Source: JAAYTL01 sp031460505 (GTDB lineage Bacteria; Bacillota; Clostridia; Tissierellales; Tissierellaceae). Taken from it: a stretch of 63,425 bases of DNA. Below are positions 7,724-17,193 of this stretch, in pieces; position 1 is the stretch's first letter, and every line of letters starts with the position of its first letter. The notes under the pieces were generated by a model, which was not told the DNA's origin, searched no databases, and was given only the letters and a program-made list of their open reading frames with translations. The DNA lies in the NCBI GenBank assembly GCA_031460505.1, contig JAVKTT010000007.1, positions 1 to 63,425 on the forward strand. The letters are read 5' to 3'. Made by a program: the position numbers and the translations under genes.

Positions 7724-9025
7724 CTACACCCTAGAATCCAACAATAATAATATAACCAATATCATAATCGCTGTCTCAAAGAAATCATTATCTTTTTCTT
7801 TACTTGCTACTTTTACTTCTGTATCTTCTAAATAATCAAATTGGAATTTCTCGTCATAACTAAACAGTTTTCTAAGATTTAGCACGCCTGCTCCTTGATG
7901 TTCTGCTAGATCATGCAGATCTATACAAGCATTCACTAACATTGATTTTACTTCTAAAGGAGTAAGAGTACCAAATTTATTGAATAAAAGTGCTACAGTT
8001 CCTGATACTAAAGGTGTTGCCATAGAGGTACCACTCAATGGAACATAGCTATCTAGTTTTGTATTTGATAAGGAATTGATGCTTACACCAGGTGCTACTA
8101 AGTCTGGCTTTTGTATACCATCTAATGTAGGCCCACGGCTGGAAAAGGAAGCTATAGTATCATCTGATATATCCACTGTTCTTTTATCGTCTACTGCTCC
8201 TACTGTAATTACATTTGCATTGATACCTGGTGAAAGAATAGTTCCACGTGATGGACCACTATTTCCTGCTGCAGCAACTACTATTATTCCTGCATCCATT
8301 GCTTTGTTTACAGCAATACATAACGGATCATTCTCACAGATACTATTAGCTGGTGTTCCAATAGATAGATTGATTATTTTTGTATTATACTTATCCTTTG
8401 TTTCTATAACATAGGAAATAGCTTCTATGACTTTAGAAGTAGATCCTCCTCCATTTGCATCTAAGGCCTTAATTCCTAATAAGTTTGCTTTTGGTGCTAC
8501 CCCTGCATATTTTCCTCTTGAAGAATATCCATTTCCACCGATTATACCAGCCACATGGGTACCGTGACCATTGTCATCATATGGTATATCTTTATTATTG
8601 ATCACATCTTTAAATCCTATAATCCTATTTTTAGGTCTTGTCAAATCATTATGTGGTGCAATTCCTGTATCTATGATTGCTATTGTGATGCCTTCTCCTT
8701 CGTAGCCTTTGTCATGGGGCAAATATACTTCCATACTTTCAGTTGCTATATCCAATAATGTATATACTTTGGAGTCAAAACTTATATAGTTGATATTTGG
8801 GTTGTTAGATAATCTATATATTTCATCTGTAGAAAGATACCCTGAAAATGCATCAATTATAGGTAAATTTGGTTCCAATAAATTACTTGTTGAATTAAGA
8901 AGTGTTTCTTTAATATTATTGCTATTTTCTTTGAACTGAATAATTACAGGTACGTCTTCAGATGACTGTGTCATAACTTTTGCATTTAGTATAGGACAAA
9001 GCTTGTCATATCTGGTTCTTCTCAC
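7724..9025 (-). CDS. Subtilisin-like serine protease (S8), AprX-like
   Basis: A 433-residue protein with a complete catalytic triad, counted from the GTG at 9025: Asp119 (AIIDTGIA), His154 (NGHGTHVAG) and Ser334 (SGTSMATP). The oxyanion Asn is at 255 (AAAGNSG). The first 100 residues look like an I9-type propeptide region (VIIQF, DAFSGYLS). There is no N-terminal signal peptide, but a hydrophobic stretch at about 417-430 ends the protein, so it may be anchored at its C-terminus or act inside the cell. I chose the GTG at 9025 because AAGGAAGGTGG precedes it at good spacing; a GTG three codons earlier is possible. It is monocistronic, with its own terminator. Confidence 0.88.
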   Translation of the reverse strand: MRRTRYDKLCPILNAKVMTQSSEDVPVIIQFKENSNNIKETLLNSTSNLLEPNLPIIDAFSGYLSTDEIYRLSNNPNINYISFDSKVYTLLDIATESMEVYLPHDKGYEGEGITIAIIDTGIAPHNDLTRPKNRIIGFKDVINNKDIPYDDNGHGTHVAGIIGGNGYSSRGKYAGVAPKANLLGIKALDANGGGSTSKVIEAISYVIETKDKYNTKIINLSIGTPANSICENDPLCIAVNKAMDAGIIVVAAAGNSGPSRGTILSPGINANVITVGAVDDKRTVDISDDTIASFSSRGPTLDGIQKPDLVAPGVSINSLSNTKLDSYVPLSGTSMATPLVSGTVALLFNKFGTLTPLEVKSMLVNACIDLHDLAEHQGAGVLNLRKLFSYDEKFQFDYLEDTEVKVASKEKDNDFFETAIMILVILLLLDSRV

Positions 9026-9111
9026 TATTACCACCTTCCTTGTTTTATAATATGCTTAGTAAAATTAATATGTGTCAAGTGGTGTAAATATTAATAATTA
9101 TGGAAGGTAAT

Positions 9112-9143
9112 AAAAAATAGCTACCTATAAAGATAGCTATTTA
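9112..9143 (-). terminator. Terminator of the ATPase-thioesterase operon
   Basis: AAATAGCTA pairs with TAGCTATTT (9116-9142). On the minus strand a T-rich run follows. Confidence 0.65.
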
Positions 9144-9146
9144 GTG

Positions 9147-9635
9147 TTATTTATTGAATTTTTGTCGTATTTCCTTGTGCTTCTTTTCCCCTATTTCATA
9201 GAGTATTTTATCCTCTTTTGAATTAACCACTAATTCTGGGACTTTTGCCGGGGTCCAGTCTACTAAATGAACCATTGTGACAAAGGATGAAACAGCTAGT
9301 TTAGGATTTGAGAAGTCATTTAAATCATGGACATATACTTGAACTACTATTTCCATGGAGGATGTACCTACATAGATTAATTGTCCTATAACAGTAATTA
9401 TTTCACCAACTTTTATTGGTTTGTGAAATTCAATATCGTCTAATCTTCTAGTGACCAAGGTTCCTTTACAGTGTTTTCTACCTACCATACCTGCCACAGT
9501 ATCAACTATTTTCATTATTTCTCCACCATGGATTGTTCCTTGGGGATTAAGTTGATTTGGTTGCATCAACATTTCTGTATGCACCCTAGCAAAGGAAATA
9601 TTCTTATTTAAATCATTGTATAAATTGTAATTCAT
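9147..9635 (-). CDS. Hotdog-fold acyl-CoA thioesterase (YkhA/YciA type)
   Basis: A 162-residue single hotdog domain. NPQGTIHGGEIMKIVD (about residues 30-45) is the catalytic helix signature of the BACH/YciA group, and VTRRLDDIEFHKPIKVGE follows as usual. These enzymes hydrolyse medium- to long-chain acyl-CoA. It begins 11 bases after the P-type ATPase stop codon with an AGGTGG site, so it belongs to the same transcript and would share manganese-dependent expression from the riboswitch. The functional reason for that pairing is not clear. Confidence 0.82.
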   Translation of the reverse strand: MNYNLYNDLNKNISFARVHTEMLMQPNQLNPQGTIHGGEIMKIVDTVAGMVGRKHCKGTLVTRRLDDIEFHKPIKVGEIITVIGQLIYVGTSSMEIVVQVYVHDLNDFSNPKLAVSSFVTMVHLVDWTPAKVPELVVNSKEDKILYEIGEKKHKEIRQKFNK

Positions 9636-9646
9636 CTAATCCACCT

Positions 9647-12331
9647 TTAAAATTTTCTGTCAATAAATTTATATAATTCACCAATTACTAAAGGTATAAA
9701 GGCAAACAATAGGACTATTTCCCAATGAACAAGACCTAATGATACAGTTTCAAATATCTCTTGCATAAATGGTATATATAGTACTGCTAACATTAAAGCG
9801 AATGATATACCAGTTCCTAGCACCATAGTTCTGTTGCTAAATATACCTATTTTAAATAGTGAGTATCTTTGTGATCTACTTGAGTAAGCTCTCAATAACT
9901 CAGCTGTAATTAAAGTAGCAAATGCTATTGTTCTAGATAATGTTAAATTATCTGGATATAGATTTAATGCCATTAGATATGCTGACAATGATGCTGCAGC
10001 AACAGCTATACTTTGTACTGCAATTCCTAATAATAATGGTTTATCTAAAATTGAAGCTTTAGCATCTCTAGGCTTTCTTTGCATTACATCTGGGTCTCCA
10101 GCTTCCATTCCTAATGCTAATGCAGGGAAACTATCTGTAACTAAGTTCAACCATAAAAGTTGAATAGCTAAAAATGGTACTGGCAAATTCATCAATATAC
10201 TTACGAATACTATCAGAATCTCACCTATATTACAAGATAATAGGAAGTAAACAAACTTCTTAATATTATCATAGATAATTCTACCTTCTTCAACAGCTGA
10301 AACTATACTTGCGAAGTTATCATCTGTAAGGATTAACTCAGCAGTGTTTTTAGCTACATCTGTACCAGTGATACCCATGGATACACCTATATCAGATTTT
10401 TTAAGAGCCAATGCATCATTAACACCGTCACCAGTCATGGCTACTACTTCACCATTTGCTTTTAAAGCAGAAACTATTCTCACCTTATGATCTGGAGATA
10501 CACGGGCGAATACTTTAGTATTTTTAACTACTTCTTGAAGCTCTTCATCACTTATTTTATCTAATTCTGCACCCATCATTGCTTGGCTTTCATCTTCTGC
10601 CATACCTAGGTCTTTAGCTATAGCAAAGGCTGTTTCTTTATAGTCACCAGTGATCATTATAGTGTCAATACCAGCTTCTTTACATAATTTTATAGCATCT
10701 TTTGCTTCTGGTCTAGCTGGGTCAATCATACCTGTTAAACCAACAAAAGTCATATTTGTTTCGTTGTTTTCTGGTGAAATATCACTTGGTAATTCATCAT
10801 ATTCTCTATATGCTCCTGCTAATACCCTAAGAGCCTCTCTTGAGAACTTGCTATTTACACCTAGAACCTCTTGTTTTAATTCATCTGTAAACGGAACTAC
10901 TTTGCCATTCATACTAATATGACTACATCTATTGATGATTATGTCAGGAGCTCCCTTAGTAAATGAAACTATTTTGCCTGGAATATAGTTTTCATGGAAA
11001 GTTGTCATCATTTTTCTAGCTGAGTCAAATGGTATTTCTTCAATTCTTGGATAAGAAGAATTAATACCTTCTTTTGTTATATTAGCCTTACCAGCTAAAG
11101 TTACTAAAGCACCTTCTGTAGGGTCTCCTATTACCTTAAAGCCTTCTGATGTTTCTTCTAAGGAAGCATCATTTGCTAAGATTCCAAGAGATAATAATGT
11201 TTCTAAATCACCTATTGAACTAGGATCTATATTTTCATTATCTTGTTTAAATTCACCTTTAGGCTCATAACCTGTACCTGTGATATCTAAAATTTTGCCA
11301 TCTGTATATACCTTTACAACAGTCATCTCATTTTGTGTAAGAGTACCTGTCTTGTCAGAACATATTACAGTTGTACTACCAAGTGTTTCTACAGCTAAAA
11401 GTTTCTTAACTATTGCATTTCTTTTAACCATTTTATTCATACCTAATGATAATACAATAGTAACTATTGCAGGTAATCCTTCGGGAATAGCAGCTACGGC
11501 TAAACTTATAGAAACCATAAACATTTCAAGTACATCTCTACCTTGTACTAAACCAACAATAAATACAATTATACAGATTACTATTGTAGCAATACCTAAG
11601 AATTTACCTAATTGGTTTAATTGCTTTTGTAGTGGAGTGGCTTCATCACCATAGGATTGGATTGCAGTTGCAATTTTACCAATTTCTGTACCATGGCCAG
11701 TTTCAACTACTACACCTTTACCTCTACCATATGTAACTATGGTACTCATATAAGCCATATTGGTTCTATCACCTAATGATTCATCTTCAGTAAAATCGAT
11801 TTTTGCATCTTTTTCTACTGGAACAGATTCTCCTGTTAAAGAAGCTTCTTCAATTTTTAAGTTTGAGGAATCTATCAGTCTTAGATCAGCAGGAATAATA
11901 TCTCCAGCTTCTAATACGACTACATCACCAGGTACTAAGGTACTGGAAGGTACAACTTCTAAATGTCCATCTCGAATTACCTTAGCTGTAGGAGATGACA
12001 TTTGTTTTAATGCCTCTAATGCTTTTTCAGCTTTACCTTCTTGATAAATACCTAATAGTGCATTGATCAGTACTATTGCCATAATAACTACAGCATCTGA
12101 TCTTTCACCAACAGCAAAGGATATAATGGCAGCTCCAATAAGGATTAAAATAAGAAAATCGCTAAATTGTTCCTTTAATCTAGTTAGGAAGCTCTTTCCT
12201 TCCTCTTCTTTTAATTCATTGTGTCCATACTTTTGTAGCCTTGATTCAATTTCATCTTTTTTCAAACCATTCTCTTGGTTAGTTTCAAGTTTCGATAATA
12301 AATCTTCCTTGGTTAACTTATACCAATCCAT
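9647..12331 (-). CDS. P-type cation ATPase, SERCA-like, probable Mn2+/Ca2+ exporter
   Basis: An 894-residue P2A-type ATPase. It has an N-terminal cation-ATPase domain, the actuator TGES loop (about 166-169), the phosphorylation site Asp326 (CSDKTGTLT), the hinge TGDGVNDALALK, and a C-terminal block of membrane helices. PEGLP at about 283-287 in the fourth helix is the calcium/manganese-site motif of SERCA-type pumps. Sequence alone would give calcium. However, the gene follows a yybP-ykoY riboswitch, which senses Mn2+ and controls Mn2+ exporters, including P-type ATPases of this kind in other Firmicutes. Manganese export is therefore the better guess. It is co-transcribed with a thioesterase. 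Confidence 0.9.
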   Translation of the reverse strand: MDWYKLTKEDLLSKLETNQENGLKKDEIESRLQKYGHNELKEEEGKSFLTRLKEQFSDFLILILIGAAIISFAVGERSDAVVIMAIVLINALLGIYQEGKAEKALEALKQMSSPTAKVIRDGHLEVVPSSTLVPGDVVVLEAGDIIPADLRLIDSSNLKIEEASLTGESVPVEKDAKIDFTEDESLGDRTNMAYMSTIVTYGRGKGVVVETGHGTEIGKIATAIQSYGDEATPLQKQLNQLGKFLGIATIVICIIVFIVGLVQGRDVLEMFMVSISLAVAAIPEGLPAIVTIVLSLGMNKMVKRNAIVKKLLAVETLGSTTVICSDKTGTLTQNEMTVVKVYTDGKILDITGTGYEPKGEFKQDNENIDPSSIGDLETLLSLGILANDASLEETSEGFKVIGDPTEGALVTLAGKANITKEGINSSYPRIEEIPFDSARKMMTTFHENYIPGKIVSFTKGAPDIIINRCSHISMNGKVVPFTDELKQEVLGVNSKFSREALRVLAGAYREYDELPSDISPENNETNMTFVGLTGMIDPARPEAKDAIKLCKEAGIDTIMITGDYKETAFAIAKDLGMAEDESQAMMGAELDKISDEELQEVVKNTKVFARVSPDHKVRIVSALKANGEVVAMTGDGVNDALALKKSDIGVSMGITGTDVAKNTAELILTDDNFASIVSAVEEGRIIYDNIKKFVYFLLSCNIGEILIVFVSILMNLPVPFLAIQLLWLNLVTDSFPALALGMEAGDPDVMQRKPRDAKASILDKPLLLGIAVQSIAVAAASLSAYLMALNLYPDNLTLSRTIAFATLITAELLRAYSSRSQRYSLFKIGIFSNRTMVLGTGISFALMLAVLYIPFMQEIFETVSLGLVHWEIVLLFAFIPLVIGELYKFIDRKF

Positions 12332-12380
12332 AATTCATCAGTCCTCCTCATAATATTAATAGTATACCTTATTTGTAAAA

Positions 12381-12502
12381 AAACAAACAAAAAAGACCTT
12401 TGCTTAAAGAATATCTTTAAACAAAGGTCTTGCTTCCTTATTAAAGGTAGTTAGCCGGGTTTCCCGTATTGACGGCTAACTAATTATAAGCTACTCCCCT
12501 TA
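12381..12502 (-). promoter_or_regulatory. yybP-ykoY (Mn2+) riboswitch with terminator
   Basis: On the minus strand the sequence begins AAGGGGAGTAGC (12501-12490). It continues with GTCAATACGGGAAACCCGGC and ends AAGCAAGACCTTTG, the conserved landmarks of the yybP-ykoY manganese riboswitch. AAGACCTTTG (12431-12422) also forms the left arm of a terminator with CAAAGGTCTT, followed by TTTTTG and further T runs (12397-12381). The shared segment makes it an ON switch: ligand-bound aptamer prevents termination. It lies 50 bp upstream of the P-type ATPase. Confidence 0.9.
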
Positions 12503-12612
12503 TGTATTAAATATTATACAATAGGAAAAAGTTAAAAGCAATATTAAAATTTAATTTTACATAAATTTTACCAAACCTTAATTCTAAACAAACCTACTGG
12601 TATTAATATGAA

Positions 12613-12641
12613 TTGACTTTAATCCTTAATTGTTAGATAAT
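12613..12641 (+). promoter_or_regulatory. Probable walRK promoter
   Basis: TTGACT (12613-12618), a 17-bp gap, then GATAAT (12636-12641), about 30 bp before the walR start codon. Confidence 0.5.
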
Positions 12642-12672
12642 TTAAATAGAGTAGAAAAATGGAGTGATTTAT

Positions 12673-13362
12673 ATGAGTAATAAGGTATTAGTAATAGATG
12701 ACGAAAAGCAAATTGCAGATATAATAAAGTTTAATCTTGAGAAAGAAGGATATATTGCACAGACCGCAAATGATGGACAAGATGGTATAGATAAAGTAAA
12801 TAGGTGGAATCCAGATCTTATATTATTGGATATAATGATGCCTATAAAGGATGGATTTCAAGTTTTAAAAGAAATTAGAATGAATCATAGTACACCAGTT
12901 ATAATGCTAACTGCTAAGGAAGAAGAAGTAGATAAAGTCTTAGGATTAGAGCTTGGTGCAGATGATTATGTTGTAAAACCATTTAGTATGAGAGAGCTTA
13001 TGGCTAGAGTTAAGGCAAACATTAGAAGGGTAAACTATGCCAATGCAGAAGTAGGAAATGAGTTGATAGTATCAGGTGAGCTATCGATAGATTTAAATAA
13101 ATATGAAGTAAGGAAAAATGGGGAAGTAGTAGAACTTACACTCCGAGAGTATGAACTATTAAGATTCTTGGCTTCAAGTAGTGATCAAGTATTTTCTAGA
13201 GAACAGCTGTTAGAAGAAGTATGGGGATACGAATATTATGGAGATATTCGAACAGTTGATGTGACTGTACGAAGACTTAGAGAAAAAATAGAGGATAATG
13301 ATGGTGAATTTAAGTATATACTAACTAAAAGGGGAGTAGGGTACTATTTCAGGAGGGTCTAG
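12673..13362 (+). CDS. walR: Response regulator WalR (YycF), OmpR family
   Basis: A 229-residue regulator: receiver domain at residues 1-120 with the phosphoacceptor Asp53 (LLLDIMMP) and Lys in VVKPF, then an OmpR-type winged helix (about 130-229) with RTVDVTVRRLREKIE. WalR controls cell-wall hydrolase genes in Firmicutes and binds TGTWAH-N5-TGTWAH. A perfect site of that kind lies after walK in this locus. I chose the ATG at 12673 because GGAG (12661-12664) is at proper spacing; a GTG three codons upstream overlaps that site. It heads the walRK-yycHIJ cluster, with two bases between its stop codon and the walK start. Confidence 0.95.
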   Translation: MSNKVLVIDDEKQIADIIKFNLEKEGYIAQTANDGQDGIDKVNRWNPDLILLDIMMPIKDGFQVLKEIRMNHSTPVIMLTAKEEEVDKVLGLELGADDYVVKPFSMRELMARVKANIRRVNYANAEVGNELIVSGELSIDLNKYEVRKNGEVVELTLREYELLRFLASSSDQVFSREQLLEEVWGYEYYGDIRTVDVTVRRLREKIEDNDGEFKYILTKRGVGYYFRRV

Positions 13363-13364
13363 TT

Positions 13365-15152
13365 ATGTTTTCCAGTATTAAGTGGAAATTTGTAGTAGTA
13401 TATTTTTTACTAGTTTTTATAGCAATGGTAATAGTCGGTGTATTTATAATAGATAGATTAGAAGACCAGCAAATAGCCAATATAACCAATAATATGGAGC
13501 AATATATGGTTACATTAGAAGGCAGCTCTAGTTACATAGCTTCAGATAATTGGCTAGAAAATAGAGAAGAGATACAAGAATATCTAGATGAATGGAGAAT
13601 CGGTTCTACTGAATCTTTATACGTAATATACGGAGAAGAAGTGCCTACAATAATAGCCTCAACTTCTAAGAGAAACCAAAATATTATAGGACAAAATGCA
13701 TTATCATATAAGTATTTAGATCCAAAACTAATACTTAAGGCTTTTAATGGTGGCAAGGATGATGCAGTTATTAAGGAATTAAACGAAGATAGATATAATA
13801 AACATTTAGTATATCCAGTTATTTCAGAACTAGGTAAGGTTCGAGGTGTTCTTTATATGACGTCTGACTTAACAGGTGTACATAATACTGTAGATGAATC
13901 AAAAGTAATAATGACCAATGCAACTGTGTTGGCCCTATCAATTACAGTATTATTAGGATTTTTAATAGCCAGTAGTATAACTGTACCTATACGTGATGTA
14001 ACTAAGAAAGCAGAATTAATGGCAAAGGGAGATTTTGACCAGTTTGTAGATGTAAAATCTAATGACGAGATAGGTCAACTGGCAAGTATGTTTAACTATC
14101 TTACACTAAAGTTAAAGAATACATTATACGAAATGGACTTAGAAAGAAGTAAGCTAGACACCATTTTTAAATATATGGCAGAAGGTGTCATAGCAATTGA
14201 TAAAAACAATAATATAATCCATGCTAATCCTATAGCTATGGATATTTTGAAATTAAAAGATGAAGATATAAATAATACCTTTGATTTAAAAAATATAAAT
14301 ATGGTAGATGTAAACTATGATAACTTTGAAAGTTTAGAAGGTAGTGAGATTCTCGGCATAAATAATGAATTCTATAAGGTAAAACATGCATCCTTTAAGA
14401 ATGATGAAGGAAATACAGGTGGATTAATTATTGTGTTTCAAAATATTACCTATGAGCATAAATTAGATAATATAAGAAAAGAATTTGTTGCAAATGTATC
14501 CCATGAATTAAAAACACCAATCACAACTATTAAAAGCTACACAGAAACTCTAATAGATAGTGAATTAGATAGGGATATTAGTATGAAATTCTTAGGTGTA
14601 ATTGATTCTGAATGTGATAGAATGGCAAGGTTAGTAAGAGATTTGCTACAGCTTTCAAATATTGATTATCAAAAGACTAAATGGCATATGGTAGATATTT
14701 CTGTAGAAGATGTAGTAAATGATTCTTTGGTAAAATTAGATTTATCCTTTAAGGAAAAGAGTCAAAGCGTCAGTGTAGATATAGATGATAATTTACCAAA
14801 AATTACAGTGGATAAAGATGGTATTGAGCAGGTAATATTAAACTTACTATCAAATGCCAATAAATATACAGAAAGTAACGGACATATTCATGTATGTGGA
14901 ACATTAGAAGATAACAATGTAGTAATTAAGATAAAAGATAATGGCCTAGGAATCTCAGAAGAAGATCAAAAAAGAATATTTGAGAGATTCTATAGGGTTG
15001 AGAAAGGCCGTAGTAGAGAGCTTGGTGGTACAGGATTAGGACTATCTATAGCTAAAGAAATAGTTGATGCACATAATGGTAGTTTAAGTATTGTAAGTGA
15101 AATAGGTGTAGGAACTGAGATTAGTATTAAACTACCTATTACTATGGTGTAA
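13365..15152 (+). CDS. walK: Sensor histidine kinase WalK (YycG)
   Basis: A 595-residue kinase. TM1 is at about 8-28, an extracellular sensor region at 30-185, TM2 at about 187-205, HAMP at about 206-258 and PAS at about 262-365. The HisKA domain has the phosphorylated His380 in FVANVSHELKTP. The ATPase domain has NLLSNANKYT and GLGLSIAKEIV. This is the standard WalK layout. It senses cell-wall status and phosphorylates WalR. In this group the yycH and yycI products normally adjust its activity, and both genes are present downstream. It directly follows walR. Confidence 0.95.
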   Translation: MFSSIKWKFVVVYFLLVFIAMVIVGVFIIDRLEDQQIANITNNMEQYMVTLEGSSSYIASDNWLENREEIQEYLDEWRIGSTESLYVIYGEEVPTIIASTSKRNQNIIGQNALSYKYLDPKLILKAFNGGKDDAVIKELNEDRYNKHLVYPVISELGKVRGVLYMTSDLTGVHNTVDESKVIMTNATVLALSITVLLGFLIASSITVPIRDVTKKAELMAKGDFDQFVDVKSNDEIGQLASMFNYLTLKLKNTLYEMDLERSKLDTIFKYMAEGVIAIDKNNNIIHANPIAMDILKLKDEDINNTFDLKNINMVDVNYDNFESLEGSEILGINNEFYKVKHASFKNDEGNTGGLIIVFQNITYEHKLDNIRKEFVANVSHELKTPITTIKSYTETLIDSELDRDISMKFLGVIDSECDRMARLVRDLLQLSNIDYQKTKWHMVDISVEDVVNDSLVKLDLSFKEKSQSVSVDIDDNLPKITVDKDGIEQVILNLLSNANKYTESNGHIHVCGTLEDNNVVIKIKDNGLGISEEDQKRIFERFYRVEKGRSRELGGTGLGLSIAKEIVDAHNGSLSIVSEIGVGTEISIKLPITMV

Positions 15153-15169
15153 CTTAATTTTAACTATGC

Positions 15170-15202
15170 TGTAATATGTTTGTAACATATCTATTATATA
15201 AT
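15170..15202 (+). promoter_or_regulatory. WalR box overlapping an internal promoter
   Basis: TGTAAT (15170-15175), 5 bp, TGTAAC (15181-15186) fits the WalR consensus TGTWAH-N5-TGTWAH exactly. TATAAT at 15197-15202 is the -10 box. The box covers the -35 position, as in WalR-activated promoters, and is 70 bp after walK. It should drive the secreted protein gene and yycH/yycI from the regulator's own operon. Confidence 0.8.
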
Positions 15203-15240
15203 GGTATAAAGACCATATTATATAGTAAGGAGGTATAGAA

Positions 15241-15732
15241 ATGTTTAAAAAACTAGTAGTTTGTTTTTTAATAGCATTATGCTTCATAAGCATTGGTGTC
15301 TTTAATGATACAGTTTATGCTTCTGAAATAGATGTAACTAAATATGAAGTTTTAAATCCAACTAAAAGCTCCTTTTCTATAACTGATAAGGTATATTTGA
15401 TAAATGGAAAGGCTCCTACTGGCACGGATGTTACAATTGACGTTTACGGAACAACTGATCTAACTAAGAAGAATTTTAATCTAGACCGTTTACCTTCTGA
15501 GGATGATTATATTGAAAATTTTTCTGAAACAGTTACTTCAGGAAATATGGGATTTTTTCAAAAACAAATAGATTTAGTTATGGGAATAAATAAAGTAGTA
15601 GTTAATTTTAATGTAGAAGGTGTATCACCGAAGGAGTATATTATTTTAGTTTATGATGAGTCTATTGCTCAATCCAAGTTAATTGATGCGAGAGAAACAA
15701 GATTTAGCGGACTCTCAAATCTAAAGAAATAA
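15241..15732 (+). CDS. Secreted protein of unknown function in the wal operon
   Basis: A 163-residue protein with a signal peptide (MFKKLVVCFLIALCF, cleavage probably after VYA at about residue 29). The remainder is about 130 residues predicted to be mostly beta: VYLINGKAPTGTDVTIDVYG resembles an immunoglobulin-like or 'emp24-type' surface strand pattern, but I cannot assign a family. It sits between walK and yycH behind a perfect WalR box and an AAGGAGG site. It may be an extracellular partner of the Wal system or a wall protein under its control. Confidence 0.75.
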   Translation: MFKKLVVCFLIALCFISIGVFNDTVYASEIDVTKYEVLNPTKSSFSITDKVYLINGKAPTGTDVTIDVYGTTDLTKKNFNLDRLPSEDDYIENFSETVTSGNMGFFQKQIDLVMGINKVVVNFNVEGVSPKEYIILVYDESIAQSKLIDARETRFSGLSNLKK

Positions 15733-15760
15733 TACTTACCAAAGATAGGGGTTGATTTAA

Positions 15761-17182
15761 ATGAAAGAAAGGTTCAAAACTTTTCTACTTATATCCTTGG
15801 TAAGTATTAGTGTAGTATTAGCTAAAAGCTTATGGTTACAAGCCCCAGGAGAATTATTCATGTTTAGAAACAGTGAGGATAATAATGGATTTAATTCATA
15901 TGTTTTATCAGATATGATTGCTCCAAATAAGTATCTATTGAATTTTAGTGAAATAAATCATACTTTTATGTATGATGATTCTAAGTATGGGATGTGGCAA
16001 AAATCCAGGAATAATTTAATGGAAGCTTTAAGTACTGAAGATATTGAAATAACAGAAATTACTAATGATGAATTTCTAAGTTATCACAATTCAAAATCTG
16101 TTGTGTTTTATTTCTCCAGTGATGTGAATACTTATATATTGACAAGGGCTTGGGATATTAAAAATCCAAATAGTATAGTGGATATTATGCCTAATATAAA
16201 TAAAATTTATATTTATTTAGGTAATAGTGATCCTTTTTTTATTTTTTCGCATGATGACAAGCATGTAGTTATTAATCCCGCAAATATTGATACAACTTTA
16301 TTAAAAAATGAGTTCAATGAAATTGCTGAGAATGAAGAATATACTTACTATTATTCTATGAAGGAATATGGAGTAAAAAGCAATATATATACACCTGTTG
16401 AAATAGATTATACTTTGCCTGAAATTTACGTGGCAAATGATATATTTTCATATGATTCACGAGAAAAAGAACTACTGGCTGAAAGATTTTTAGACACAGA
16501 TATAGACTATATTAGAGAGATAGTTGAGAAAAATGGATCTACTATCTATTTAAGTAACCAAAGAGTATTAAAATTAAACTCCAATGGTATTATCGAATAT
16601 TTTCATGCCTTAGAAAACAAAGTTACGGAAAGAAACTTGTTTTTAAGCTTATCTACTGCTGCCGAATTCTTATCTGAAAAAGCAGAAGTTCAAAAAGGAA
16701 TGTACTTAGCTGGAATCCAAGATATTCAACAAGACGGAAGTGTTGGATATAAATTATATTTTAGATATAGAGTAAGGGGTATACCGGTTATACTAGGCAA
16801 CTTAGAAGTACCAGAATACGTAAGTATAGAGGTATTCAATGATCACATAAGAAGCTATAAATATTATGCAAGAAAAGACATGAACAAAATCCCAAGTAAA
16901 ACCGTTGACGATGAAAAAATGTTACCAGCCTTAGATATAATAGATATGAATTATCACTTTTTTGAAGATATATATTTGAGTCATTATAATATAGAATCAG
17001 CTGAAAAAATTGATGATATTATAGATAGAGTATTAGCATCAATACAGGATATCACCCTTGCTTATTATGATCCTTGTTTAAAGGAACAAAATGAAAAATT
17101 GATTCCTGTTTGGACAATTAAATTCATGGGAAGAACTTATGCATTTGACGCAAACAACAGTATTTTAGTCTATGAAAGATAA
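15761..17182 (+). CDS. yycH: YycH family regulator of WalK
   Basis: A 473-residue protein with one N-terminal membrane anchor (about residues 7-22) and a large extracytoplasmic part. Length, the N-terminal KERFKTFLLISLVSISVVL anchor and position after walRK fit YycH, and the C-terminal pattern PVWTIKFMGRTYAFDA resembles the YycI-like end domain PAWRIQFEDGYKVFID of the next gene. In Bacillus and Staphylococcus YycH and YycI bind WalK in the membrane and alter its activity. Co-transcribed with yycI, 11 bp downstream. Confidence 0.85.
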   Translation: MKERFKTFLLISLVSISVVLAKSLWLQAPGELFMFRNSEDNNGFNSYVLSDMIAPNKYLLNFSEINHTFMYDDSKYGMWQKSRNNLMEALSTEDIEITEITNDEFLSYHNSKSVVFYFSSDVNTYILTRAWDIKNPNSIVDIMPNINKIYIYLGNSDPFFIFSHDDKHVVINPANIDTTLLKNEFNEIAENEEYTYYYSMKEYGVKSNIYTPVEIDYTLPEIYVANDIFSYDSREKELLAERFLDTDIDYIREIVEKNGSTIYLSNQRVLKLNSNGIIEYFHALENKVTERNLFLSLSTAAEFLSEKAEVQKGMYLAGIQDIQQDGSVGYKLYFRYRVRGIPVILGNLEVPEYVSIEVFNDHIRSYKYYARKDMNKIPSKTVDDEKMLPALDIIDMNYHFFEDIYLSHYNIESAEKIDDIIDRVLASIQDITLAYYDPCLKEQNEKLIPVWTIKFMGRTYAFDANNSILVYER

Positions 17183-17193
17183 CAGGTGAGAAT

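Noticed and set aside
12560..12580. WalR box upstream of walR
   Set aside because: TTTACA-N5-TTTACC departs from the reversed consensus in the second half; not supportable without more evidence.
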